A DNA stretch of 64,000 nucleotides from contig NZ_JAMSHO010000001.1 of NCBI RefSeq assembly GCF_040147005.1, forward strand, positions 3,348,001 through 3,412,000. The letters run 5' to 3'. The DNA is from Halomonas sp. H10-9-1 (GTDB lineage Bacteria; Pseudomonadota; Gammaproteobacteria; Pseudomonadales; Halomonadaceae). The notes under the pieces are model-generated. The model was not told where the DNA came from, did not search any database, and saw only the letters and a list, made by a program, of their open reading frames with translations. The stretch's first letter is position 1; each line of letters opens with the position of its first letter. Positions 1 to 9,798 of this stretch are shown here, piece after piece. The translations under genes and the position numbers were made by a program.

Positions 1-77
1 AGTCGATGCTGCGTAACCTGACCATCGAGGAGTACCGCGCGGAGAAGGCCGCCCGGGAACGGGTCGAGGTTCTGTGA
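1..77 (+). CDS. 3' end of upstream gene, probably jetC (partial)
   Basis: The reading frame that begins at base 3 stays open for 24 codons and stops with TGA at 75-77, one base before the GTG of the jetD-type gene. The residues are charged (EEYRAEKAARERVEVL at the end), as expected for the end of a coiled-coil or ATPase protein. In Wadjet loci the SMC-like ATPase gene jetC directly precedes jetD, so jetC is the expected identity. The fragment is too short to prove it from its own sequence. Confidence 0.5.
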   Translation, partial: SMLRNLTIEEYRAEKAARERVEVL

Positions 78-78
78 G

Positions 79-1305
79 GTGAAGACGCAACCCCGCGCCT
101 GGACCACGCCGGAGGAGATCCGCCGCCAGTTGCAGCGCCACTGGGACAGCGGCGCCATCCTCGCCGCTCGCCTGCCGGCCGACGGCGGCGAGCCGCTGTT
201 TCCGCTGGCACTGCGCCTGCGCCGCCCCACGGCCCGGGACATCACCGAACGCTTCGCCGAGGTGGCCGCCTGGGTCCGGCGGCTGCGTAACGGCAGCCGC
301 GATGCCCTGGGTCATGGCTACGTCATCGAGTTCCGCCGCCAGGGCAACCGGGTGCAGGGCAGCAACGAGCTACCCGCCGCACTGAGCGTTCCCGACGCCG
401 AGGACGCCCTACGGCTGCTAGGCCGGCGGCGTGATGCCGAGCGCTTCGATGCACTGGCCGCGGAGATCCTCGCCCGCCAGCCGCGGCTGGCCCACTGGCT
501 GCGCCGACGGCCCCTCAAGGTACTGGAGCACGAGGCAAGCTGGCCACGGCTGCTCGCCGTGCTCGAGCACTTCCAGCGCCACCCGCGGCCCGGCTGCTAT
601 CCGCGCCAGCTGGCGATTCCCGGCGTCGACACCAAGTTCATCGAGGCCCGGCGCGGCCTGCTCGCGACGCTGCTCGACGAGGTCCTGCCGGCCTCGGCCA
701 TCGACGCCGAGGCCAGCGGGGTGAGCGGCTTCAACCAGCGCTTCGGGCTGCGCAGCCCCTCGCCGCTGGTTCGTCTGCGCCTGCTCGACCCGGCCCTCCA
801 GGTGCAGGGGCTGAGCGACTTGAGCCTCCCTGCCGAGCAGTTCGCCCGCTTTCGGCCGGCGGTGGAGCGCGTCTTTATCACCGAGAACCAGACCAACGGC
901 CTGGCCTTTCCCGAGGTGCCCCGCTCGTTGGTGGTCTTCGGGCTGGGCTACGGTCTGGAGCACCTGGTTCGCATCCCCTGGCTCCGGGAGGTCGAGGTGC
1001 ATTACTGGGGCGATATCGACACCCACGGCTTCGGTATCCTCGACCGGGTACGCGCCACGCTGCCCGAGGCCCGCTCGCTGTTGATGGACGAAGCCACGCT
1101 GATGGCCCACCGCCCGCTGTGGGGCGAGGAGCCCGCCGACAAGCGCCTTGGCCATACCCCCGGCCGGCTGACCGACGACGAACTCGCCCTGTTCACCGCC
1201 CTGCGCGACGATCGCCTGGGCGAGCGGGTGCGACTCGAACAGGAGCGCATCGATTTCGACTGGCTCCGGCAAAGGCTCCCCGGTGCTTGCCGAACGACCG
1301 ACTAA
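79..1305 (+). CDS. jetD: Wadjet nuclease subunit JetD (DUF3322/DUF2220 protein)
   Basis: This 408-residue protein fits JetD, the nuclease of the Wadjet anti-plasmid system. In Wadjet, an SMC-like motor complex (JetABC) extrudes loops on small circular DNA and JetD cuts it. The N-terminal half matches the DUF3322 arm region and the C-terminal half the DUF2220 TOPRIM-like domain. Two TOPRIM metal-binding signatures are visible: Glu269 in VFITENQTNG and Asp312/Asp314 in YWGDIDTHGFGILD. The length is normal for the family. The start is GTG at 79, one base after the stop of the preceding gene, which suggests translational coupling and one operon. The catalytic residues look intact, so the protein should be active if jetABC lie to the left of the window. 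Family assignment is firm; system assignment depends on the missing upstream genes. Confidence 0.85.
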   Translation: MKTQPRAWTTPEEIRRQLQRHWDSGAILAARLPADGGEPLFPLALRLRRPTARDITERFAEVAAWVRRLRNGSRDALGHGYVIEFRRQGNRVQGSNELPAALSVPDAEDALRLLGRRRDAERFDALAAEILARQPRLAHWLRRRPLKVLEHEASWPRLLAVLEHFQRHPRPGCYPRQLAIPGVDTKFIEARRGLLATLLDEVLPASAIDAEASGVSGFNQRFGLRSPSPLVRLRLLDPALQVQGLSDLSLPAEQFARFRPAVERVFITENQTNGLAFPEVPRSLVVFGLGYGLEHLVRIPWLREVEVHYWGDIDTHGFGILDRVRATLPEARSLLMDEATLMAHRPLWGEEPADKRLGHTPGRLTDDELALFTALRDDRLGERVRLEQERIDFDWLRQRLPGACRTTD

Positions 1306-1347
1306 TGACTCAATTTGGAGCAGCCCAGTCGGATCAATGGGGACTCC

Positions 1348-1574
1348 ATGAAATACTCCGATAACCTCAAGCCGATCAGCTACCTCAAGGCTCATGCCGC
1401 CGAGATCTCCCGCTCGCGCAACAAGTTGCGCGAGCCGATGGTGATCACACAGAACGGCGAGGCACGGCGGGTCGTGCAAGACCTCAAGAGGCCTCGGTCT
1501 TCGGGGGGCTCCGCGAGCTTTACGATTTCATCGCCGAGGAGTCGCCCGAGGCGGCGGCTCGGCTGCTGGGGTAA
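1348..1574 (+). pseudogene. Decayed Phd/YefM antitoxin - ParE toxin pair
   Basis: ATG 1348 opens a good Phd/YefM antitoxin N-terminus (MKYSDNLKPISYLKAHAAEI, then PMVITQNGEARRVVQDL), but homology ends near codon 48, where such antitoxins normally run to about 80-90 residues. A second frame at 1500-1574 reads FGGLRELYDFIAEESPEAAA and then RLLG and a stop, which matches the early part of ParE-family toxins (helices with YDFIAEESPEAA). The end of the antitoxin and the start of the toxin have therefore been lost by a deletion and frame change, leaving the two remnants fused in different frames. The continuous frame past 1574 is only an antisense shadow of tctA. Not expected to be functional, though the antitoxin N-terminal DNA-binding part could still be made. 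Confidence 0.75.
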
Positions 1575-1590
1575 GCCGGCCCCGCAGCCA

Positions 1591-3087
1591 CTATGGCCGC
1601 TGGCGCCGCATCAGCCAGTGGAACAGCAAGCCCCCTACCAACAGGGCGATGGCGAACAGGTAGATCCCCACCGAGATACCACTGTTCCAGATGATGCTCC
1701 AGTCGCCCCCGGAGATCGACATGGCGCGGCGCAGGTTGTACTCCATCTGGCCGCCCAGCAGCAGCCCCAGCACCACCGGCACCGTGGGAATCTCCAGCTT
1801 GCGCAGCACATAGCCCAGCACGCCGAAGGCCAGCATCAGGTAGAGGTCGAAGGCGCTGTTGCCGAGTGAGTAGACGCCGACGAAGGCGATCATGACCACC
1901 ATCGGCATCAAGAACCAGCCAGGCGCCCGCAGCACACGGGCGAACAGCCCCACCAGCGGAATATTGAGCGCCAGCAGCATCAGGTTGCCGATGAATAGCG
2001 CTGCCACCAGCCCCCACACCAGCTCTGGCTGATTCGTGAACAGCAGCGGGCCCGGGGTGATGTTCATCGACAGCAGCAGCGCCAACAGGATCGCCGTGGT
2101 GCCGCTGCCGGGAATGCCCAGCGATAGCATGGGGATCAGCGCCCCCCCGGCGGCGGCGTTGTTGCCCGCCTCGGGGGCGGCCACCCCGCGCGGGTCGCCG
2201 TTGCCGAAATCGCCGCGCGCGCCCGCCCAGCGCCGCTCCAGGGTGTAGGCAAGGAAGCTGCCCAGCGCCGCGCCCGCCCCCGGCAGCACGCCGGCGATAA
2301 ACCCCAGCACCGAGCCGCGACCGATGCTGCCGCGGCAGTGCCAGGCGGTGCGCACCCCGGGCATGGCCGAGCCCAGCTGCATGGTGGGCTTGCGCCCCTG
2401 GTGGGAGTCCTCGAGGAACACCAGGCACTCGGAGATGGCGAACAGCCCGACCAGCGCCACGATGAAGTCGATGCCATCGTAGAGCTCGTACCAGCCGAAG
2501 GTATAACGGGGCACGCTGCTGACCGCGTCGATGCCCACGGTCCCCAGCAGCAGTCCCAGGCAGGCGGCCAGGAAGCTCTTGGCCAGGTGCCCGCCGGTCA
2601 CTCCGCCGATGGTGGCGAAGGCCAGCACGAACAGCGCGAAGTACTCGGCCGGGCCGAAGCGAATGGCGAAGCTCACCAGCACCGGGGCAAACAGCACCAG
2701 TCCGATCGTGGCCACCAGGGCGCCAATGAAGGACGCCACACCGGTCAGCCCCAGCGCCTCACCGCCGCGCCCCTGCCGGGCCATGGGGAAGCCGTCCAGG
2801 GTGGTCATCATCGCCGGCTCGTCGCCGGGGATATTGAGCAGGATGGAGCTGATGCGGCCGCCGTACATGCAGCCGTAGTAGACGCTGACCAGCAGGATCA
2901 GCGCAGCCGTGGCCGAGAGGCTGAAGTTGAAGGTCAGCGGAATCATCAGCGCCACCCCGTTGACCGGCCCCAGCCCCGGCAACGCGCCGATCAGCGTGCC
3001 CAGGGCACAGCCCACCAGGGCCAGCACCAGGTGCTGCGGCTCGAGCGCCACGGCAAAGCCCTGGGCGAGAAAGGCGAGGAGTTCCAT
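1591..3087 (-). CDS. tctA: Tripartite tricarboxylate transporter large permease TctA
   Basis: 498 residues, the usual size for the TctA family (about 500). It is a polytopic inner-membrane protein and the main transport channel of a TctABC secondary uptake system, which uses a periplasmic binding protein (TctC) and the ion gradient rather than ATP. Family hallmarks are visible: GALPGLGPVNGVALMIPLTF near residue 35, YYGCMYGGRISSILLNIPGD near residue 70, and a repeat of the GxxPGxGA type in the middle (GVLPGAGAALGS). Translation starts at ATG 3087, 7 bases after the tctB stop. It is the distal gene of a minus-strand operon HMG-CoA lyase - CoA-transferase / tctC - tctB - tctA. Confidence 0.93.
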   Translation of the reverse strand: MELLAFLAQGFAVALEPQHLVLALVGCALGTLIGALPGLGPVNGVALMIPLTFNFSLSATAALILLVSVYYGCMYGGRISSILLNIPGDEPAMMTTLDGFPMARQGRGGEALGLTGVASFIGALVATIGLVLFAPVLVSFAIRFGPAEYFALFVLAFATIGGVTGGHLAKSFLAACLGLLLGTVGIDAVSSVPRYTFGWYELYDGIDFIVALVGLFAISECLVFLEDSHQGRKPTMQLGSAMPGVRTAWHCRGSIGRGSVLGFIAGVLPGAGAALGSFLAYTLERRWAGARGDFGNGDPRGVAAPEAGNNAAAGGALIPMLSLGIPGSGTTAILLALLLSMNITPGPLLFTNQPELVWGLVAALFIGNLMLLALNIPLVGLFARVLRAPGWFLMPMVVMIAFVGVYSLGNSAFDLYLMLAFGVLGYVLRKLEIPTVPVVLGLLLGGQMEYNLRRAMSISGGDWSIIWNSGISVGIYLFAIALLVGGLLFHWLMRRQRP

Positions 3088-3094
3088 GGCAGCG

Positions 3095-3547
3095 TTACCA
3101 GTCCAGGCCGGGCATGTCAGGCAGCGGCATGCCCAGGGCGAATTCGAAGAGCAGGTAGAGACCCAGGGTCAGCAGCAGTCCGAACGGCAGCGCCTGTCGC
3201 CAGCCAGCGCCGAACAGCCGAATCATCAGGGTCACCGTCAGCAGCGCGGTGGGCAGGAAGCCCAGCGGCTGGATCAGCCCCGCATAGGCCATCAGCAGCG
3301 CCAGCAGGCAGAGCTGACGGACCAGCGCCGCCCGCTCGGGCCAGCGCTGATTTATTCCCGGTCGCACGATCAGATAGAGCGACAGCAGCCCCAGGGGCAC
3401 GCTGACCAGGCGCGGGAAGGCGCCCGGCCCTATCGTCTGGCCGAAGCCGCTGGTGAAGCCGTGAGACAGCCACCAGGCGACGACCGCCACCACCAGCAGT
3501 ACCGCACCGGCGAGGCGATCGCCTATCGTGCCTGCTCGTTCACTCAC
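3095..3547 (-). CDS. tctB: Tripartite tricarboxylate transporter small permease TctB
   Basis: 150 residues with about four hydrophobic segments (for example LAGAVLLVVAVVAWWLSHGF, then LCLLALLMAYAGLI, and FGLLLTLGLYLLFEFALGM), the layout of the small membrane subunit TctB. It pairs with TctA in the inner membrane. The start is GTG at 3547; its GTGA overlaps the tctC stop by four bases, a typical translational coupling. TctB proteins diverge strongly, so its position between tctC and tctA supports the call as much as its own sequence. Confidence 0.85.
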   Translation of the reverse strand: MSERAGTIGDRLAGAVLLVVAVVAWWLSHGFTSGFGQTIGPGAFPRLVSVPLGLLSLYLIVRPGINQRWPERAALVRQLCLLALLMAYAGLIQPLGFLPTALLTVTLMIRLFGAGWRQALPFGLLLTLGLYLLFEFALGMPLPDMPGLDW

Positions 3548-4545
3548 TCGATGACCCCGATCTCACGGGAGATGCTCTCCACCTGATCGATGGACTCCCG
3601 CACGAAGTCGCCGAACGCCTCGCCGCCGCGCCACAGCGGCACCAGGCCGTTCTGCTCGGCCACCCCCTTCCACTCGTCGCTATCGAACAGCACCTTGAGA
3701 TCGGCCACCATGGCGGCGTAGTCCTCATCCGAGACCTCGCCACCGGTGTAGAAGCCACGCCAGTTGTAGCCGGTCACGTCGTAGCCCTGGCCGGTGGCGG
3801 TGGGCAGGTCGTCGAAGGGCGCGGGCAGCGGCTCCTCGGAGAGCACCGCCAGCACCCGCACGTCGCCGGACTCGATGAAGCCGGCGATCTCGCCCAGGTC
3901 GGTGGAGACCACGTCGACGTGACCGCCCATCATCTGGGTCACGGCCGGGCCGCCGCCGTCGAACTGCACCCAGCGCAGGCGGCCGATCTGGTCGTCCGGC
4001 ATGCCCGCCTCCCGGGCCAGCATCAGCGCGCGGATATGGTCCCAGCCGCCGGCGCCGCTGGAGCCGGCGACGGCCAGCGCGCCCGGGTCCTCGACCATGG
4101 TGGTCATCAGTTGCTCGAGGTTCTCGTACTCGCTCTCGTCATCGACCAGGATCACGCCCACGTCGGTGCCCAGCATGGCCAGCCAGCGCATGGTGTCGGC
4201 GCCGCCGGGGTACTTGCCCTGGGCGATCTGGGTCACGCCCACCGTGCTGGTCGCAACGACCAGGTCGCTGTCGTCGGCGCGATTGCTCTCGACGTTGGCG
4301 AAGGCCACCGCCCCCACCCCGCCCGGCATGTTGGTGACCTGCACCGGGCTATCCACCAATTCGAGCTCCAGCAGCAACTTGCCCACCGAGCGACAGGTGA
4401 AGTCCCAGCCGCCGCCAGGATCGGCCGGCGCGATGCATTCGTTGATCGGCAGCGCCTGGGCGGGCGCGCTCACCACCACGCTGGCCCCCATCAGGGTCGC
4501 GGCGGCAAGGCTGAAGACTCCCTTGGTGACTGATTGCATTGGCAT
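3544..4545 (-). CDS. tctC: TctC-type periplasmic carboxylate-binding protein
   Basis: 333 residues with a Sec signal peptide (MPMQSVTKGVFSLAAATLMG then an Ala-rich region ending PAQA, cleavage near residue 31). The mature part carries the TctC/Bug family features: ECIAPADPGGGWDFTCR near the start, where the PGGGWD loop binds a substrate carboxylate, then VTNMPGGVGAVAFANV and a mid-protein SGAGGWDHIRALMLAREAG. It delivers a di- or tricarboxylate to TctAB. The substrate cannot be read from the sequence; the neighbouring CoA-transferase and lyase suggest a branched C5-C6 dicarboxylate. A gap of about 85 bases separates it from the CoA-transferase gene upstream, so it may have its own promoter. 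Confidence 0.92.
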   Translation of the reverse strand: MPMQSVTKGVFSLAAATLMGASVVVSAPAQALPINECIAPADPGGGWDFTCRSVGKLLLELELVDSPVQVTNMPGGVGAVAFANVESNRADDSDLVVATSTVGVTQIAQGKYPGGADTMRWLAMLGTDVGVILVDDESEYENLEQLMTTMVEDPGALAVAGSSGAGGWDHIRALMLAREAGMPDDQIGRLRWVQFDGGGPAVTQMMGGHVDVVSTDLGEIAGFIESGDVRVLAVLSEEPLPAPFDDLPTATGQGYDVTGYNWRGFYTGGEVSDEDYAAMVADLKVLFDSDEWKGVAEQNGLVPLWRGGEAFGDFVRESIDQVESISREIGVIE

Positions 4546-4631
4546 GTTCCTCCGGATTGTTATTGTGGCGAACCTGGTGGGCTCGCCTGGGGTGCACTGC
4601 CTGCCGGGATGGCGGCGAGTAAAGCGTAGGC

Positions 4632-5846
4632 TCAGATCACTCGGCGCGCTCGCAGCGCCGCTCGCTCATCGCCCTCGATGCCAAGCTCCGCCAGCAGCTC
4701 ATCGCTGTGCTCGCCGAGCCGCGGCACCGGGTAGTAGAGCATGGGCGGCGCCTCGCGCATCTTCACCGGAAAGCCGGTGACCGGCACCCGCCCCGAGACC
4801 TGGGTCAGCTCCAGGCACATCTCCTGCGCCTGCACCTGGGGGTCGGCGAAGGTCTCGCGCAGGTCGTGGACGCGACCGCAGGGCACCCCGGCGCGATTGA
4901 AGTGCTCGATCCACTCGTCGACCCGGCGCGTCACGGTGATGGCGTTGAGGATCTCGCGCAGCGCTTCGCGGTTGGCCATGCGCCGGGGGTTATCGGCGAA
5001 GCGCTCGTCGTCGAGCAGGGGCAGCATGTCCAGTGCGCCGAGGAAGCGCTCGACCATGGTGTCGTTGCTGGGGGCGATGGCCACCTCGCCGTCGCTGGCG
5101 GTAAACAGGCCGTAGGGGTAGAGCATCGGGTGGTCGTTGCCGGTGCGGGCGGGCACCCGGTCGGTGGCGAAGTACTCCGCCGCCAGGTACCCCATCATGG
5201 CGATCAGGCCGTTGGTCAGCGCCGTCTCGACGATATCGCCCTGCCCGGTGGCGGCGCGCCGCACCAGGGCCGCGCAGATACCGAAGGCCAGGTTCTGGCT
5301 GGCCACCATGTCGCTGATCGGCGGCGCGGCGCGCATCGGCTCGCCGTCGGCGCTGCCGTTGACGCCCATGAAACCGCTCATGGCCTGGGCGATGAAGTCG
5401 TAGGCGGGACGGTCGCGATAGGGCCCGGTGGAGCCGAAGCCGTTGATACGGCCCACCACCAGGTGCGGGTAGCGCTCACGCAGGGTGTCGTCGTCGAGCC
5501 CCATCTTGGCCAACACCCCGGGCCGGAAGTTCTCCACCAGCACGTCGGCGCCCTCGAGCAGGCGATGGAGGATGCGCTTGCCCTCATCACTGCGCAGGTC
5601 GAGGGTCAGCGAGCGCTTGTTGCGGTTGAACTGGGCGAAGTACCAGCTCTCGCCGTTGACCATATTGCCCTGATGGCGCACCACGTCGCCCTTGCCGGGC
5701 GGCTCGACCTTGATCACATCGGCGCCATGGTCGCCAAGGATCTGGGTGCAGAAGGGGCCCGAGATCACCCGGGTCAGGTCGATCACCCGCACCCCGGAGA
5801 GCGAGCCCGCGGCGTTCACGGAAGCAGAAGACGTCGTCATTGGCAT
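4632..5846 (-). CDS. Class III (CaiB/BaiF) CoA-transferase
   Basis: 404 residues from ATG 5846, the normal size for this family. These enzymes move CoA between acyl groups through an enzyme-bound aspartyl anhydride. The N-terminal signature GVRVIDLTRVISGPFCTQIL with LGDHGADVIKVEPP is present, as are NRNKRSLTLDL and ENFRPGV. The catalytic Asp is most likely Asp179 in PPISDMVAS. The reading frame is open far upstream, but that stretch is antisense to nothing real and lies inside the neighbouring lyase gene. ATG 5846 shares its A with the lyase stop (TGATG), while a second ATG lies at 5840. Coupled to an HMG-CoA-lyase-type enzyme, it probably activates the acid imported by TctABC. Substrate is inferred from context only. 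Confidence 0.88.
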   Translation of the reverse strand: MPMTTSSASVNAAGSLSGVRVIDLTRVISGPFCTQILGDHGADVIKVEPPGKGDVVRHQGNMVNGESWYFAQFNRNKRSLTLDLRSDEGKRILHRLLEGADVLVENFRPGVLAKMGLDDDTLRERYPHLVVGRINGFGSTGPYRDRPAYDFIAQAMSGFMGVNGSADGEPMRAAPPISDMVASQNLAFGICAALVRRAATGQGDIVETALTNGLIAMMGYLAAEYFATDRVPARTGNDHPMLYPYGLFTASDGEVAIAPSNDTMVERFLGALDMLPLLDDERFADNPRRMANREALREILNAITVTRRVDEWIEHFNRAGVPCGRVHDLRETFADPQVQAQEMCLELTQVSGRVPVTGFPVKMREAPPMLYYPVPRLGEHSDELLAELGIEGDERAALRARRVI

Positions 5847-6796
5847 CACCCCTGGGCGGTCGGTACGGCGTCGCAGGCGCTCAGCGCCAGGCGCGGGCCG
5901 GCCTGGGAAACCTGGGCCGGCAGGCGCCGCCCCATCAGCTCGCTGGCCCGGCGGGCGGCGACGATCAGGCCCTCCAGGTCGAGGCCGGTCTCCAGGCCCA
6001 TCTCCTCGAGCAGGTAGGCCAGGTCCTCGGTGGCGATATTGCCCGAGGCCCCCGGCGCGAAGGGGCAGCCGCCGAGCCCGCCGATGGAGCTCTCGTAGCG
6101 GTCCACGCCCAGCGCCAGCCCCTGCATCACGTTGGCCAGGCCGATGCCGCGGGTGTTGTGGAAGTGCAGCGTCAGCGGCAGCTCGGGCACCGCCTCGCGC
6201 AGGCGCGTCACGCGCTCGGTGACCAGCGGCGGCGTCGCCATGCCGGTGGTATCGCCCAGCGACAGGTGCGTCGCTCCCAGGTCGGCGAAGCGGCGAGCGA
6301 TCTCGACCACCGATTCGACCGGCACGTCGCCCGAGAAGGGACAACCGAAGGCGGTGGCAATGGCCCCCCTGAGCGCCACGCCACTCCCTTCGAGACGACG
6401 CGCGATCTGCTCGAACCCTTCCAGGGACTCGGCCACGCTGCGGTTAACGTTCTTGGCGTTGTGGCGCTCCGAGGCGGACACGAACAGCACCATCGAGTCG
6501 ACGCCCGCCTCCAGGGCACGCTCGGCGCCGCGCAGGTTGGGCACCAGGGCCGACAGGTGCAGCCCCGGCACCTCGCGCAGCGCGGCAACCATCTCGGCGG
6601 CATCGGCCAGCGCCGGCACCGCCCGCGGACTGACGAAGGAGCTGACCTCGAACTCGCGCACGCCGGCCACGACCAGCGCGCGGGCCAGGGACAGCTTGTG
6701 CTCGGTGCTCAGCACCAGTGGCTCGTTCTGGAGGCCATCGCGCAGCCCCACCTCGGTGATATGGACGCGCTGGGGCAGCGAAGCGGGTGCGGTCAT
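5846..6796 (-). CDS. mvaB: Hydroxymethylglutaryl-CoA lyase family enzyme
   Basis: 316 residues. The DRE-TIM metallolyase fold is shown by EVGLRDGLQNEP near residue 15 (metal and substrate loop), and the HMG-CoA lyase signature GGLGGCPFAPGASGN with NIATEDL contains the catalytic Cys. Known members split 3-hydroxy-3-methylglutaryl-CoA to acetyl-CoA and acetoacetate, and close relatives act on other 3-hydroxy-3-methyl or 2-methylmalyl type CoA esters. It is the first gene of the carboxylate operon on this strand and overlaps the CoA-transferase start by one base. HMG-CoA lyase of leucine breakdown normally sits with methylcrotonyl-CoA carboxylase and isovaleryl-CoA dehydrogenase; neither is here, so a role in using an external dicarboxylate is more likely. 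The gene symbol is by family. Confidence 0.85.
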   Translation of the reverse strand: MTAPASLPQRVHITEVGLRDGLQNEPLVLSTEHKLSLARALVVAGVREFEVSSFVSPRAVPALADAAEMVAALREVPGLHLSALVPNLRGAERALEAGVDSMVLFVSASERHNAKNVNRSVAESLEGFEQIARRLEGSGVALRGAIATAFGCPFSGDVPVESVVEIARRFADLGATHLSLGDTTGMATPPLVTERVTRLREAVPELPLTLHFHNTRGIGLANVMQGLALGVDRYESSIGGLGGCPFAPGASGNIATEDLAYLLEEMGLETGLDLEGLIVAARRASELMGRRLPAQVSQAGPRLALSACDAVPTAQG

Positions 6797-6894
6797 GGGT
6801 GCCCTGCTTGAATGAAAGGTTGCTTATGGACGCTAAGCCACCGCCATGCCGGCCAACAATCCGCCTTTCGTCCTATGCCACACCTCCCTGGAGA

Positions 6895-6940
6895 GCGCCC
6901 GCCGGTGTGGCGCAGGGCGGTCTCGATCAGGATGCGCTCG
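6895..6940. repeat. 46-bp exact copy of an internal ntrC segment
   Basis: Bases 6895-6940 repeat 7061-7106 without a mismatch. The source lies in the DNA-binding (Fis-type) end of ntrC and encodes ERILIETALRHTGGR on the minus strand. The copy sits just downstream of the ntrC stop, in the 171-base gap before the lyase gene, and is not part of an intact gene. It looks like a remnant of a partial tandem duplication of the ntrC 3' end; sequence on either side of the two copies does not match. Confidence 0.9.
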
Positions 6941-6967
6941 TGAGTTCTGGAGAGCGGCACCGCCTCC

Positions 6968-8375
<1,408 letters not shown>

Positions 8376-8383
<8 letters not shown>

Positions 8384-9434
8384 GGCGCGTCTCCAGAGGA
8401 ATCAGCAGTCGGAATTCGGTATGGCCCGGCACAGAGTCGCACTCGATCAACCCCTGGTGCTGGTGCAGGATGCCCTGGGCGATGGAGAGCCCCAGGCCGC
8501 TGCCGTTGGCGCGTCCCGAGACCATGGGGTAGAAAAGCGTCTCCTGCAGCGCCTCGGGGATGCCCGGGCCGTTGTCGAGGAGCGCCACCTCGCACACCAG
8601 GCGGTGGCGCTCGGCGCCCAGGGTGAACTGGCGCCGCGCCCGGGTACGCAGCACCAGGCGCGGCTCGGGCGTGGCCGCCTCGTGCATCGCCTCCACGGCG
8701 TTACGCGCCACATTGAGCACCGCCTGGATCAGCTGCGCCTCGTCGCCGGCGAGGTCCGGCAGGCTGGGGTCGTAGTCACGCTCGATGCGCACCCCGGGGT
8801 GCTCGGCGAGCACCAGGGTGCGCACCCGCTCCAGCACCTTGTGGACATTGAGCGGCTGTTGGCGCGTCACCCGGTTGGGGCCCAGCATGGAATCCACCAG
8901 GTCGCGCAGGCGATCCACCTCCTCGATGATGATGCGGGTGAATTCGCGATGCTCCGGGTTCTCCAGGTCGCGCTCCAGCAGCTGGGCCGCGCCGCGGATG
9001 CCGCCCAGCGGGTTCTTGACCTCGTGGGCCAGGCCCCGGGTCAGCACCTTGACGGTCTCCTGCCGAGTCATCAGCGCCTCTTCTCGGGAGATGCGAATCA
9101 GCCGGTCGCGGGGCTCCACCTCCAGCAGCAATTCATCATGGGAGAGCGGAGTGGCGGTATAGTCCACGGTCAGCGGCTCACCGCCCAGCATCATCAGGCG
9201 CGCCTCGCGGCGGGTGAAGGGATGGCAGGCCTCCAGCGCCTTGGTAAGTACCGCGGCCATTCCGTCTTCCTGTTCCATCAGCGTGCGCAGTGCCACCCCC
9301 TGCACGCGGCCCAGGCTCACCGAGAGCAACGCCTCGGCGGCGGGATTCATCCACGCCACCCTGAGCTCGCCATCCAGCAGCAGCACGGCGGTGGAGAGGT
9401 GTTCCATCAGGCGTTGGTACATCGAAGCAGCCAT
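8376..9434 (-). CDS. ntrB: Nitrogen regulation sensor kinase/phosphatase NtrB
   Basis: 352 residues from ATG 9434, matching NtrB proteins (about 350). An N-terminal PAS domain (about 1-110, LLDGELRVAWMNPAAEALL) is followed by the DHp helix with His137 in LTRGLAHEVKNPLGGIRGAA and a HATPase_c domain with N box (NVARNAVEAM), G1 (DNGPGIP) and G2 (GSGLGLSIAQGI). It has no membrane segments, as expected for a cytoplasmic sensor that works with a PII protein. It phosphorylates or dephosphorylates NtrC. A longer in-frame stretch upstream of 9434 lacks homology. An NtrC-type operator lies about 105 bases upstream of the start, suggesting autoregulation. Confidence 0.95.
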
Positions 9435-9798
9435 ATCGGGTCCGGGTATACTTGCTCTGGAGAGGGAAGCTGCAAGAAACGGGCCAGGACGCCGAAGCCC
9501 ATGACAGCACGCCCTGCAACGTATGACGGTGCAATACATGCACCAAAATAGTGCATAAGGGAGACACCTGCACCATCTCCGGACTCGAACCGGATCAAGG
9601 CGCCGGACGCGTTTGCCGTTCGGCCCGGCGGCGCTGCACCGGCTCATCCTCGGGCAGGCGTCGAGAGGGAGCGTCAGACGGAGGCGGCTGGTAGGGCGGA
9701 TACTCGGAATGAGGAGGCCAGTGCCCGCCATGTGGTGGGCGACAGGGCCTGGGGCTGCCGTCCGGGCACCACGGCCAGGGTGCCCAGCGAGGGGGAAG
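9435..9798 (-). other. Gap between DUF4124 gene and ntrB, with in-frame tail after the stop
   Basis: This 364-base stretch lies between two minus-strand genes. It holds the ntrB promoter region with an NtrC-type operator (9539-9555). Directly after the TAG stop of the DUF4124 gene the same frame stays open for 67 codons to TGA at 9597-9595. It reads as a proline-rich, charged tail (HSEYPPYQPPPSDAPSRRLP in the middle, RRRAERQTRPAP at the end). In DNA this GC-rich, an open frame of this length can occur by chance. No other gene is seen. Confidence 0.4.
9539..9555 (-). promoter_or_regulatory. NtrC operator upstream of ntrB
   Basis: TGCACCAAAATAGTGCA fits the NtrC consensus of two GCACYA-type arms in inverted orientation separated by three bases (GCACCA-AAA-TAGTGC). 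It lies about 105 bases upstream of the ntrB start with no sigma-54 -24/-12 element nearby. In enteric bacteria NtrC represses the internal glnL promoter from such a site, so negative autoregulation is the simplest reading. Confidence 0.65.

Noticed and set aside
418..1479. 353-codon open frame antisense to jetD
   Set aside because: Shadow of jetD codons; composition and lack of motifs argue against a gene.
9570..9597. tRNA-like T arm (TCCGG-TTCGAGT-CCGGA) on the minus strand
   Set aside because: Only this arm fits. No anticodon or D arm can be formed from the upstream bases and there is no matching acceptor strand or CCA.
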